The notes beneath the pieces were generated by a model, which ran no database searches, was not told where the DNA came from, and was given only the letters and a program-made list of their open reading frames with translations. 64,000 bases of DNA, from NCBI RefSeq assembly GCF_003014755.1, contig NZ_PYAW01000001.1, positions 868,001 to 932,000 on the forward strand. The letters run 5' to 3'. This document shows, in pieces, positions 36,644-45,494 of the stretch. The translations under genes were made by a program, and so were the position numbers. This DNA is from Chitinophaga niastensis. Its GTDB lineage: Bacteria > Bacteroidota > Bacteroidia > Chitinophagales > Chitinophagaceae. Position 1 is the stretch's first letter. Every line of letters starts with the position of its first letter.

Positions 36644-37726
36644 ATGAAAAGAATTTTATTGCTGGCGGGCACTTTATCCGCTGCGATTACAGCCCTTGCG
36701 CAAGAAACTCAAGAAAAGGACAAAGAAAAAGGTAAAGTAACATTTTCCGGTTACGCCGAAGCCTATTACAGCTATGATATCAACAAGCCCGCAGACCACG
36801 TGAAGCCTGGATTTCTTTACAACTACAACCGGCATAATGAACTGAATTTAAACCTGGCAATGGTAAAAGCCAACTATACCTCAGATCGTGTAAGGGCCAA
36901 TGTAGGCCTGATGGCAGGTACTTACCCGCAGTACAACCTGTCTGCCGAGCCTACGCTCATGCAATATGTATATGAAGCCAATGTTGGTATTCGTGTAGGT
37001 AAAACCGTTTGGATTGATGCTGGTGTGATGCCGGCACATATTGGTTTTGAAAGCGCTATCGGAAAGGACTGCCCTACCCTCACCCGCAGCATTTTGGCAG
37101 AGAACTCCCCTTACTACGAAACCGGTGCCAAGGTAACCTGGACGCCTAACGAGAAGTGGTCGTTTGCTGCTATGTATCTCAATGGCTGGCAACGAATTAA
37201 AAAAGTAAACGGGAATCAAACACCCAACTTCGGTACACAAATCACCTTTAAACCCACAGATAAAATATTACTCAACTGGAGTACTTATATTGGTAATGAT
37301 ATGCCAGATAGTGTGCGTCAGATGCGTTATTTTAACGATGTTTACGGTACCTTTAGTATTACAGATAAATTCAGCTTTATTGCAGGATTTGATTACGGTT
37401 TACAGCAAAAAACGAAAGGCGATAATGCGTTGTATAGCTGGTATAGTCCTATCGTAATTGCACGATATGCCTTTACAAATAAATTTGCCATGACAGGACG
37501 TGTAGAGCATTATAACGATCAACACGGTGTAGTTATCAACAGCGGTACCCCGGAAGGATTTCAGACAACCGGTTATTCCCTTAACCTTGATTTTACTCCG
37601 GTAGATAACGTAATGCTCAGACTGGAAGGAAGAATGTTTGACGGGAAAAATAAAACATTCATAAAAGGAACCGAATTAACAAATACAAGTACAGCGATCA
37701 CCGCATCGCTGGCAGTATGGTTCTAA
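36644..37726 (+). CDS. Outer-membrane beta-barrel porin within the kdp locus
   Basis: A 360-aa outer-membrane protein with a signal peptide (MKRILLLAGTLSAAITALAQ), alternating beta-strands and a C-terminal aromatic residue (SLAVWF). Segments such as FSGYAEAYYSYD, NRHNELNLNLAMVKANY, DAGVMPAHIGFES and ILAENSPYYETGAKVTW are typical of the beta-barrel porin-2 family (PF07642). Its place between kdpC and kdpD suggests that it lets potassium through the outer membrane when the pump is induced (inference). Confidence 0.85.
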   Translation: MKRILLLAGTLSAAITALAQETQEKDKEKGKVTFSGYAEAYYSYDINKPADHVKPGFLYNYNRHNELNLNLAMVKANYTSDRVRANVGLMAGTYPQYNLSAEPTLMQYVYEANVGIRVGKTVWIDAGVMPAHIGFESAIGKDCPTLTRSILAENSPYYETGAKVTWTPNEKWSFAAMYLNGWQRIKKVNGNQTPNFGTQITFKPTDKILLNWSTYIGNDMPDSVRQMRYFNDVYGTFSITDKFSFIAGFDYGLQQKTKGDNALYSWYSPIVIARYAFTNKFAMTGRVEHYNDQHGVVINSGTPEGFQTTGYSLNLDFTPVDNVMLRLEGRMFDGKNKTFIKGTELTNTSTAITASLAVWF

Positions 37727-37735
37727 CCACATCAT

Positions 37736-38860
37736 ATGACAGATAAAGAACACTCGGTACAGCATTTTCTTAACCTGGCCAATCGCGCCGGCAGAGGCAA
37801 ATTTAAGATCTACATAGGCATGAGTGCCGGTGTGGGCAAAACATTTCGCATGTTGCAGGAAGTGCATGCGATGTTAAAAAATGGTATTAATATCCAGATA
37901 GGGTATATCGAAACCCATGGGCGTGCGGAAACGCACGCCCTGTTGGATGGTTTGCCCACTATTCCCCGCAAGCAGGTATTCTATAAAGGTAAAATGCTGG
38001 AAGAGATGGATCTCTCCACCATTCTGCTGCTGGCCCCCGACTGGGTGGTAGTAGACGAGCTGGCCCACAGCAATATTCCCGGATCTAAAAATGAAAAACG
38101 CTGGCAGGATGTAGTGGATTTGCTGAATGCAGGAATTAATGTTCTTTCTGCGGTGAACATACAGCATATCGAAAGTATTAACCAGGAAGTGAAATCTATC
38201 ACCGGTATAGAGGTGCAGGAACGTATCCCTGACCTGGTACTGCAGATGGCAGATGAAGTAGTTAACATCGACCTCACAGCTGATGAGCTGATTACCCGTT
38301 TGAAGGAAGGTAAGATTTATGATTCCTCCAAGGTAGAAAGTGCACTCAAGAATTTTTTTCAGGCAGATAAAATCCTGCAGCTACGTGAGCTGGCACTAAA
38401 AGAAGTAACGACGCAGGTAGAAAGAAAAGTAGAAACAGAAATACCACGCAGCCAGCAGATGCGCCATGAGAGCTTCCTGGCATGCATTTCTACCAATGAT
38501 GACGTGGCCCGGAAAGTGATCCGGAAAACGGCCCGGCTGGCCGCTTATTATCATGCAGACTGGTACGTATTATACGTACAAACACCCCGTGAAAGTGCCG
38601 ATAAAATTGCATTGGCAGCACAACGCCATCTTATTAATAATCTGAAACTCGCTACAGAACTGGGTGCTGAAGTAGTACAGGAACATAGTGTTAAAATATC
38701 GGAGTCTATCATTAACATTGCACTGGAGAAACGGGTTACTACAATATGTATGGGGAAGCCACATATCAGTCTTTTCCGGATCATTTTACGTACCAATCTG
38801 TTTAATCAGTTATTGAAAACACTATCTTCCAACGATATAGACATCATCATACTATCATGA
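37736..38860 (+). CDS. kdpD: KdpD-type sensor protein, N-terminal domain only (no kinase)
   Basis: A 374-aa cytosolic protein with the KdpD N-terminal domain (residues 15-225): Walker-A-like GMSAGVGKTFRML, TVVVDELAHSNIPGSKN-like (read as DWVVVDELAHSNIPG) and VNIQHIESINQEV; then a universal-stress-protein-like domain (residues about 245-374). The membrane and kinase parts of full KdpD are missing; they are on the next gene, whose ATG overlaps this stop by 4 bases (ATGA). It should sense K+ or cyclic di-AMP as in KdpD (family knowledge). Confidence 0.93.
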   Translation: MTDKEHSVQHFLNLANRAGRGKFKIYIGMSAGVGKTFRMLQEVHAMLKNGINIQIGYIETHGRAETHALLDGLPTIPRKQVFYKGKMLEEMDLSTILLLAPDWVVVDELAHSNIPGSKNEKRWQDVVDLLNAGINVLSAVNIQHIESINQEVKSITGIEVQERIPDLVLQMADEVVNIDLTADELITRLKEGKIYDSSKVESALKNFFQADKILQLRELALKEVTTQVERKVETEIPRSQQMRHESFLACISTNDDVARKVIRKTARLAAYYHADWYVLYVQTPRESADKIALAAQRHLINNLKLATELGAEVVQEHSVKISESIINIALEKRVTTICMGKPHISLFRIILRTNLFNQLLKTLSSNDIDIIILS

Positions 38861-40554
38861 GCAAGCTCAGATTAAAAGCAAAGATCACGCTCGGGGTACT
38901 GTTCCTCTACATCATGTTGCTGGTGGTGAGCATACTGGGTTATTACTATCTGAACCGCCTCAATGAAAAGGCGAAGTTTATCCTGAAAGACAACTACGAA
39001 TCTCTCGAGTATTCCAAGAATATGCTGGTAGCACTGGAAGATTTACCGGTGAACCGCGCTGCTGCACTACAACAGTTTTCCGTTAATCTGAAAAAGCAAC
39101 AGGCCAATGTAACGGAGCGTGGTGAAATGACTGCCACCACAGCCGTAAGCCACATCTTTGAGCAGTTGCGTAAAGATTCAACAGCAAATATTGCAGCCAT
39201 AAAGATGAGCATCTATAAGATCATGGATCTCAATATGGCGGCGATTGTAGGAAAGAATGAACTGGTAAAAAAGACCGCAGATAATGCCCTGTTATATATT
39301 GCCATCATCAGTGGCGTATGCTTTTTACTGGGCTTCACGTTTGTATATAATTTCCCCGGATATATTGCCAACCCTATTCATGAATTAACAGAAGGTATCA
39401 AAGGCATTGCCAACAAGCAATACACCAAACGGTTGTATTTTAAGTCGGGTGATGAATTTGGTGAATTAGCCACCGCCTTCAATACGATGGCGCAACGGCT
39501 GGATGAATATGAGCATAGTAACCTGGCGCGCATTGTTTTTGAAAAGCAACGTGCAGAAGCAGTGATCAGTAGTTTGAAAGATGCTACCATTGGTTTTGAT
39601 GTAAAGAATACTATTTTGTTTGCCAACACCCAGGCATTACAGTTGCTGAATATGCAGGAGAAAGATGTGGTAGGACGCCCGGCAGAAGAGATTTCCAGGC
39701 GAAATGACCTGTTGCGTTTCCTGATAAACACACAGGAAAATGCACCGCTTAAAATAGTGGTAGATGGGAAAGAATGTTTTTTTACCCGCGAAACAACAGA
39801 TATACAGCATGAAGAACAACGTATAGGCTATGTCGTTATATTGAGAAATATCACCACTTTTAAAGAGCAGGATATTGCCAAAACACATTTCATCGCTACT
39901 ATATCTCATGAGTTAAAAACACCATTGGCGGCTTCTGATTTCAGTATTAAATTGTTGGAAGATGAAAGAACCGGACAACTCAGCACGGAGCAGAAAGAGC
40001 TGATTGATAGTTTGAAGCAGGATAACCGGCGGATGATAAAGATTGTGAGTGAGCTGCTGGACCTGTCGCAGGTAGAAAGCGGGAACATACAATTGCAACC
40101 GCAGCCTGTAACTGCTTTGAATATTGTACAATACGCCATGGACACTGTGCAGAAACAAGCTGCACAGCAGGGAGTAACTATTCATACCGATGTGCCGGAT
40201 ACATTGCCGAAGGTATTGGCGGATGTAGAAAAAACGGCCTGGGTGCTCGTAAATCTGTTAACAAACGCTATTCGTTATTCCGGGCGCGGGTCTACCATAG
40301 AACTAACGGTAACGCCTACTGGTACGGAAATGGTTTCCTTTACTGTACGCGATTATGGGAAAGGTATCCCTGTTGCTTTCAGAGATAAAATTTTCGAGCG
40401 CTTTTTCCAGGTACCCGGCATGAAAGGGCATAAAGGAAGCGGCCTGGGACTGGCCATTTCCAAAGAATTTATTGAAGCACAGGGAGGCATTATTGGTGTA
40501 GATAGTGAAGAGGAAAAAGGCAGCCGTTTTTATTTTACGCTGCCGGAAGCCTAG
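38857..40554 (+). CDS. Membrane sensor histidine kinase (HAMP-PAS-HisKA-HATPase), kdp-linked
   Basis: A 565-aa inner-membrane kinase: TM1 (about 8-31), a periplasmic helical domain (32-145), TM2 (about 146-168), HAMP (170-222), PAS (235-340), HisKA with the phosphorylated His in ATISHELKTPLAA (about 349), and HATPase with GKGIP and GSGLGLAISKEF. Translationally coupled to the KdpD sensor domain gene, it probably replaces the C-terminal half of classical KdpD. No response regulator gene follows. Its stop overlaps the stop of the convergent hybrid kinase over CTAG. Confidence 0.92.
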   Translation: MSKLRLKAKITLGVLFLYIMLLVVSILGYYYLNRLNEKAKFILKDNYESLEYSKNMLVALEDLPVNRAAALQQFSVNLKKQQANVTERGEMTATTAVSHIFEQLRKDSTANIAAIKMSIYKIMDLNMAAIVGKNELVKKTADNALLYIAIISGVCFLLGFTFVYNFPGYIANPIHELTEGIKGIANKQYTKRLYFKSGDEFGELATAFNTMAQRLDEYEHSNLARIVFEKQRAEAVISSLKDATIGFDVKNTILFANTQALQLLNMQEKDVVGRPAEEISRRNDLLRFLINTQENAPLKIVVDGKECFFTRETTDIQHEEQRIGYVVILRNITTFKEQDIAKTHFIATISHELKTPLAASDFSIKLLEDERTGQLSTEQKELIDSLKQDNRRMIKIVSELLDLSQVESGNIQLQPQPVTALNIVQYAMDTVQKQAAQQGVTIHTDVPDTLPKVLADVEKTAWVLVNLLTNAIRYSGRGSTIELTVTPTGTEMVSFTVRDYGKGIPVAFRDKIFERFFQVPGMKGHKGSGLGLAISKEFIEAQGGIIGVDSEEEKGSRFYFTLPEA

Positions 40555-43493
40555 CATTGATCAATATGCGCTCTGACGAGATGTACGTATTGGTAATAGA
40601 TGTCCATTATTGTTTGAATGCGGGTAGGTATACTCTCCGTATTTTCTTCCAACCGGGCATCTCTTTCAATACTATAAGCGATGTTGGAAGCCTGGTGCAT
40701 GTCTACCACCTCAAGGTTAAATTTCATCTGGTGGGCCAGCATATAAAGGGGTTCCCATTTTTCTGCAGCAGTCAGTTGCTTCATTTCTATGAATTTCTGA
40801 GGTATCGTATTCAGCAACTCTTCCAGCAACAATTTTACATGATCGCTGTCTCCTGACATCAGGATATAGGCGGCATTAAAGTTAGCAGGACTTACACTTG
40901 CTTTAGATGCTGCTGCTTTTTCCACGAAGTCTGGTACTGTTTCTCCCATTCCTTTCAGGATTTTGTGATAAAGTTCTTCGGGTTCAAATGGTTTGGAGAT
41001 ATAATCATTCATACCGGCTGCCAGGCAGCGTTCTCTTTCTCCTTTTAGTGCGGAGGCTGTCATGGCGATGATGCAGGTATTGGTTCCATTTTGACGGATA
41101 GTTCTTGTGGTCTTGTACCCATCCATTTCCGGCATTTGTATATCCATAATGATACAGTTATAGGATTTGAATGTTAACATTTCTATGGCGGCTTTTCCAT
41201 TGCTCACTATATCTGCACGGGCGCCTGCATTGCGTAGTGTGTGAAAAGCTACCTGTTGGTTGATATCGTTGTCTTCCACTACCAGTATTGTTTTCCCCTG
41301 TAAGACTTTCTCAGATCCGGGTAGTTTGTTACTATCATTTTTATGTAATGGCAGGGAGTGGTTTTTGGTAAAAGGCAATTCGAAATAAAAAGTAGCGCCT
41401 TCATTGATATTGCTTTCTACTGTGATAAAGCCATGTTGTAATTCTATCAGTTCTTTGCTGATAGCCAGTCCCAGGCCAGTTCCACCAAATTCCCTGGCAT
41501 TGTTTGTATGTGTTTGTGAGAAGCTTTCGAAGATGTGGCGGTGTTGATCCGCAGCGATGCCGATACCAGTATCCTTTATTTCAAATCCGAGTTGCACGGT
41601 GTGCTCCTCTTCCCTGACTAATGTTACCTTTACCCTGATGTGTCCGTCGGGCGTGAATTTGATAGCATTCTCCACTAAGTTGGTAATAACCTGGTTCACC
41701 CTTATTTCATCACCCAGTAAATGATGCGGGATAACATTGTCTATCTTATCAAAAAATGACAATCCTTTTTGTTGCGCCTGTAATTTCAGTGGGAACAAGG
41801 CGCTGTCTATCACTTCATATATTTCAAAAGGTTCATTTTGCAGATGTAGTTTACCGGCTTTTATTTTAGAGAAGTCGAGGATTTCATTGATGATAACCAG
41901 CAAGAGGCTGGCAGATGCTTTTATACCGGCTACATAATCCATCTGGGAGGGTGTTAGCTGGCTTTGTTGCAGGAGCACGTTGGTCATACCTATTATACCG
42001 TTCATGGGCGTACGAATTTCGTGGCTCATGTTGGCGAGGAATATTTCCTGTGCATTAACGGCATCTTTTGACACCTGGTGTGCATATTCAATAGCCTTGA
42101 TATAATCGGCTTTCTCGGTGAAATCCTGTCCTATGCCACATATACCAATCATTTCATTTTCTGCATTACGTAAGGGGAATTTTGTGATCAGAAAGTGATA
42201 GGTTTTATCATTTACAGTAATGGAATCTTCCATCTTCACCCTGCCGCCGTTGGCGATTACCTGCTGGTCCAGTTCCGCATAGCGGGCCGCCCATGGGTAG
42301 TGAGATAGTTCGGCATCTGTTTTACCGATGATATCATTTTTCTCTACCTGCATAATCTCTGTAAAGCGATTATTTACCAGCAGGAATTTGCCTGGCATAT
42401 CTTTCATAAACATCATGGAGGGCATTAAATCCAGGATAGCGTCGAGGCGTTTTTGCAGGTACATTACCTGGTCATCCGTTCTCTTTTCCCTGTCTATATC
42501 CCGTACAATGCATTGGAACTCTTTAGCATGGCCTTTTTCATCTGATACAAGAGAAGCCAGTTGTTCCACCCATTTTTTAGTGCCTGACCTGGTGATAATT
42601 TCAAACTCCAGGGAAGTATAGTCCTCACCGGTTTTTATTTGCTGCCAGTAGAATGCCTGGAGGTTTTCAAACACTTCTTTATCCAGGAAGATAGAATAGT
42701 GTTGGCCAATCAATTCGGTATTGGAATACCCGGTGATCTCTGCAGCGCGTTTGCTTACGTAGGTGAAGATGCCGTCTATACCGGCTCTATAATGAATATG
42801 TTCTGATTCTTCCGCCAGCCGCATAAATGATTGTTCTCTTTTTTGCAATCGGTTAGCCCGCGCTTTTAGTTTTCGGAAAAGCTGGTAAATAAAACGGGCT
42901 TCGCCACCTATCAGGATCAGGGCGAATACACTGATGATGATAGTGGTCCAGAAGGAATAAAGGGTATAATGCAGGTCATTGCCCACTCTGTTGAGCAGAG
43001 AGGTACGGTTTACCTGCAACAGCTTGTTGAATAGTTTTAATAGCGTTGCTCTTTGTTCTGCTGCTGCCGGAGCCGTGATCAGTTGCTTTGCTTTTGCTGG
43101 TTGTGAGGCCGCTATGGCCAGTATTTGGTTGTTATATTCAATTTTCTCCAGGAGCAGTGCCCGCATAGCTATGAGTACCTTTTGTCGTGGGGTGTCATTT
43201 TTTGTCATGATCTCCAGTTGACGGAGCGTAGTCAGCATGCTATCCGGCGGAGAAAAATTCAGGGGCGGCAGGGTGCTTTTGTCCATCAGCAGCATGTCCC
43301 GGATACTGTTAGTATAAGCCATATCCAGCGCGGCCACAGTTCTTGCCTTGTCGATGATAATATTGGTGTTCCCTATCCATACCGCAGCATCCCTGGTTCT
43401 TTTCTGTACCACCCAGGCATAGTAAATGAAGCCGCTAAGTGCCATCAACACCGGGAGGACGAGGACTATGACTGTGTTTACGATTTTCTTCAT
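40551..43493 (-). CDS. Hybrid sensor histidine kinase with REC and Hpt-like domains
   Basis: A 980-aa membrane protein: TM1 (about 7-29), periplasmic helical part, TM2 (about 178-198), PAS domain (215-340; YRAGIDGIFTYVSKRAAEITGYS), PAS (350-465), HisKA with LANMSHEIRTPMNGIIGMT (His about 489), HATPase with GGTGLGLAISKELI, a receiver domain (VVEDNDINQQVA, DIQMPEMDG with the phospho-Asp near 784, KPF) and a C-terminal Hpt-like domain in which AHQMKF (His about 917) replaces the usual AHxLKG. It can run an internal phosphorelay; the output partner is not adjacent. Confidence 0.92.
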   Translation of the reverse strand: MKKIVNTVIVLVLPVLMALSGFIYYAWVVQKRTRDAAVWIGNTNIIIDKARTVAALDMAYTNSIRDMLLMDKSTLPPLNFSPPDSMLTTLRQLEIMTKNDTPRQKVLIAMRALLLEKIEYNNQILAIAASQPAKAKQLITAPAAAEQRATLLKLFNKLLQVNRTSLLNRVGNDLHYTLYSFWTTIIISVFALILIGGEARFIYQLFRKLKARANRLQKREQSFMRLAEESEHIHYRAGIDGIFTYVSKRAAEITGYSNTELIGQHYSIFLDKEVFENLQAFYWQQIKTGEDYTSLEFEIITRSGTKKWVEQLASLVSDEKGHAKEFQCIVRDIDREKRTDDQVMYLQKRLDAILDLMPSMMFMKDMPGKFLLVNNRFTEIMQVEKNDIIGKTDAELSHYPWAARYAELDQQVIANGGRVKMEDSITVNDKTYHFLITKFPLRNAENEMIGICGIGQDFTEKADYIKAIEYAHQVSKDAVNAQEIFLANMSHEIRTPMNGIIGMTNVLLQQSQLTPSQMDYVAGIKASASLLLVIINEILDFSKIKAGKLHLQNEPFEIYEVIDSALFPLKLQAQQKGLSFFDKIDNVIPHHLLGDEIRVNQVITNLVENAIKFTPDGHIRVKVTLVREEEHTVQLGFEIKDTGIGIAADQHRHIFESFSQTHTNNAREFGGTGLGLAISKELIELQHGFITVESNINEGATFYFELPFTKNHSLPLHKNDSNKLPGSEKVLQGKTILVVEDNDINQQVAFHTLRNAGARADIVSNGKAAIEMLTFKSYNCIIMDIQMPEMDGYKTTRTIRQNGTNTCIIAMTASALKGERERCLAAGMNDYISKPFEPEELYHKILKGMGETVPDFVEKAAASKASVSPANFNAAYILMSGDSDHVKLLLEELLNTIPQKFIEMKQLTAAEKWEPLYMLAHQMKFNLEVVDMHQASNIAYSIERDARLEENTESIPTRIQTIMDIYYQYVHLVRAHIDQC

Positions 43494-43733
43494 TAGTTGT
43501 TTTTCACAGACTTATTTAAAGCTTTGGCAGGGGTTATGGCCTTGATGAAGGATTCTTTATTCAAATTAGGATATTTTGCGCCAATATTGCTGTTCATCTT
43601 GTTCAGTGGAATGAAGGTATCAGGAAAAGAATATGATTATCAATATGACTTTTTCTGTAACTTTCAACGCGGCGGGTGTAATGCGGAATATGTTTTTGCA
43701 ATATTTTAACCAACTGTGTTACAATCATTCCAT

Positions 43734-43741
43734 TATATTTG
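43734..43741 (+). promoter_or_regulatory. Candidate -7 box of the outer-membrane protein gene
   Basis: TATATTTG matches TAnnTTTG and lies 33 bases before the ATG at 43775. No convincing -33 box. Confidence 0.5.
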
Positions 43742-43774
43742 CCTAATATTCTTTTTCCTAAGTATGTATATTAT

Positions 43775-44482
43775 ATGAAGAAAATAATTTTTACCCTTGG
43801 TCTGATAGCTGTTTCTATTGGAGTTTTTGCGCAGGATGGCGGCTCGCCAATGAATAAGGCAGTAAACAGGGCTACCCATTCCAGGGATTTTTTGATGATA
43901 CAGTTATCCTATGACGGCTGGGCCGGAGCAAAGGATAGTGTTAAAACTGGTCTGAACAGAGGCTTTAACGTAGCACTGATGTATGATTTCCCGTTTAAGA
44001 AATCACCATTGAGTGTAGCAGCGGGTTTAGGCATTAGCACCAGCGGAGTGTATCTGAAGGATCATACAATGGACATCTCCGGAAGAAGCAATCCAAAGGA
44101 AGTGACTTTCCCTTCTAACACAACTGACAAGAAATTCAAGGTGGCTACTACTTACCTGGAAATTCCTATTGAATTAAGGTATCGCAGTGTGCCTGATAAC
44201 GCTAATAAAGGCTTTAAAGCTGCATTGGGCGTGAAAGTAGGTGCCCTCGTAGATGCGCATACAAAAGCAAAATTTACTGCTCCTAACGGCAATAAAAATA
44301 TTGAAAAAGAGGCCAACAGAGGTTTCTTTAATCCATGGCGTTTTTCAGCCACAGGTCGTGTAGGTTTCGGCAACTTTGCGCTGTTTGGTGCTTATGCGCT
44401 GAATCCGATGCTGAAAAATGACGGCAACAATAACCTGGATATCAGACCTTACCAGATTGGTATTTGCCTGAGCGGACTGTAA
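43775..44482 (+). CDS. Outer-membrane beta-barrel protein (PorT-like)
   Basis: About 235 residues from ATG 43775 (MKKIIFTLGLIAVSIGVFAQ, a signal peptide); a longer reading adds 12 residues without sense. The mature protein has eight or so amphipathic strands (LMIQLSYDGWAGA, GFNVALMYDFPF, LSVAAGLGISTSGVYL, TYLEIPIELRYRS, GFKAALGVKVGALVD, RFSATGRVGFGNFALFGAYAL), the pattern of small Bacteroidota outer-membrane barrels. 'TTYLEIPIELRYR' is frequent in the PorT/outer-membrane-barrel group. Function unknown. Confidence 0.75.
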   Translation: MKKIIFTLGLIAVSIGVFAQDGGSPMNKAVNRATHSRDFLMIQLSYDGWAGAKDSVKTGLNRGFNVALMYDFPFKKSPLSVAAGLGISTSGVYLKDHTMDISGRSNPKEVTFPSNTTDKKFKVATTYLEIPIELRYRSVPDNANKGFKAALGVKVGALVDAHTKAKFTAPNGNKNIEKEANRGFFNPWRFSATGRVGFGNFALFGAYALNPMLKNDGNNNLDIRPYQIGICLSGL

Positions 44483-44626
44483 TAATTAGCGATTAGCTTT
44501 TAGCAGTTAGCTTTTAGAATAAAGAAATTACGGCCATGGTTATTATAACCATGGCCGTTGTGTTTTCGCGCTAAAAGCTAACTGCTAAAAGCTAACTGCT
44601 AAAAGCTAATCGCTAATCGCTAATTA
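44483..44626. repeat. TTAGC-type nested inverted repeat between convergent genes
   Basis: The outer arms are built of TTAGC units: left 44483-44517 (TAATTAGCGATTAGCTTTTA and on), right about 44571-44626, where the 14-mer GCTAAAAGCTAACT is repeated in tandem. Nested inside is a perfect 14-bp stem ACGGCCATGGTTAT / ATAACCATGGCCGT with a 1-base centre (44530-44558). It fills the whole space between the stops of two converging genes and likely ends transcription from both sides. Confidence 0.85.
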
Positions 44627-45403
44627 TTATATCCCTTTAAATGCGGGCTTTCGCTTCTCCAGGAAAGCATTGATACCTTCTGCATTATCTTCAGAGTTAC
44701 CGGCAATTTCCTGGCAATAAGCTTCATAGTCCAGCACAGTGTCGAGATTATCGGTCATGCCTTTTGTGAGCATCTTCTTCATTAATGCAATCGCTTTCGT
44801 AGGTGCGGCAGCGTAGTATGCTGCTTCTGCCTGTACCGCTGCATCAAGGTCGGCTGCAGGGACGACTTTGTTTACCAGTCCTATTTGGAGTGCTTCCTGT
44901 GCAGTGACTTTGGTAGCCTTGGTGGCCAGTTCAAATGCGCGATGGTAGCCTACTGTACGGGGCAGGAAATAGGAAGAGCCGGAATCCAGCACCAGGGCGA
45001 TATTTACAAAAATTTCGATCATGGTGGCTGCTTCGCTGGCGATGATAACGTCGCAGGCCAATGCCAATGAACATCCGGCACCCGCTGCCACGCCATTCAG
45101 GCGACAAATCACCGGCTTAGGCATATTACGGATAGCGCGTATAATAGGATTATAGCGCTTGTGCAGCGATTCGCTCAGGTTACGCTTGCCCCCTTCCATA
45201 GATGCTTTGAGGTCCTGGCCGCTGCTAAAAGCTTTGCCGGCACCCGTCAGCACTATCACTCTCACTGATTTATCCTTTTCTGCCTGTTTCAATGCGTCCT
45301 GTAGTTCATAGCTGAGGGGATCGTTGAAGGCATTGTATACTTCCGGCCTGTTTAGGGTGATGGTAGCAATACCATCTTTGATATCCAGTAATAAAGCAGA
45401 CAT
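44627..45403 (-). CDS. Enoyl-CoA hydratase/isomerase family protein
   Basis: A 258-aa crotonase-fold enzyme. The oxyanion-hole segments are AFSSGQDLKAS and GVAAGAGCSLALACD; the acidic residue in LVLDSGSSYFLPR corresponds to the Asp of PaaG-type isomerases rather than the Glu pair of classical hydratases. It probably acts on an acyl-CoA in fatty acid or phenylacetate-type breakdown; the substrate is not determined. It is a single gene, after a perfect hairpin at 45437-45477. Confidence 0.88.
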   Translation of the reverse strand: MSALLLDIKDGIATITLNRPEVYNAFNDPLSYELQDALKQAEKDKSVRVIVLTGAGKAFSSGQDLKASMEGGKRNLSESLHKRYNPIIRAIRNMPKPVICRLNGVAAGAGCSLALACDVIIASEAATMIEIFVNIALVLDSGSSYFLPRTVGYHRAFELATKATKVTAQEALQIGLVNKVVPAADLDAAVQAEAAYYAAAPTKAIALMKKMLTKGMTDNLDTVLDYEAYCQEIAGNSEDNAEGINAFLEKRKPAFKGI

Positions 45404-45436
45404 GAGAATTTGGGATTTAGTTATTTTATGATGTGG

Positions 45437-45477
45437 ATATTTAGTTGCAGTAGAAAAATCTTACTGCAACTAAATAT
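45437..45477. terminator. Perfect 16-bp hairpin downstream of the S9 peptidase gene
   Basis: ATATTTAGTTGCAGTA (45437-45452) and TACTGCAACTAAATAT (45462-45477) pair perfectly around a 9-base loop. It lies 18 bases after the stop of the S9 peptidase gene and upstream of the enoyl-CoA hydratase start on the same strand. No T-tract follows, so a factor-independent terminator is not certain. Confidence 0.6.
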
Positions 45478-45494
45478 TTACATACAGTCATATT

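Noticed and set aside
43497..43709. 70-aa plus-strand reading frame between the hybrid kinase and the outer-membrane protein gene
   Set aside because: It begins with TTG, has no recognisable features and overlaps the region expected to hold the promoters of both neighbours.
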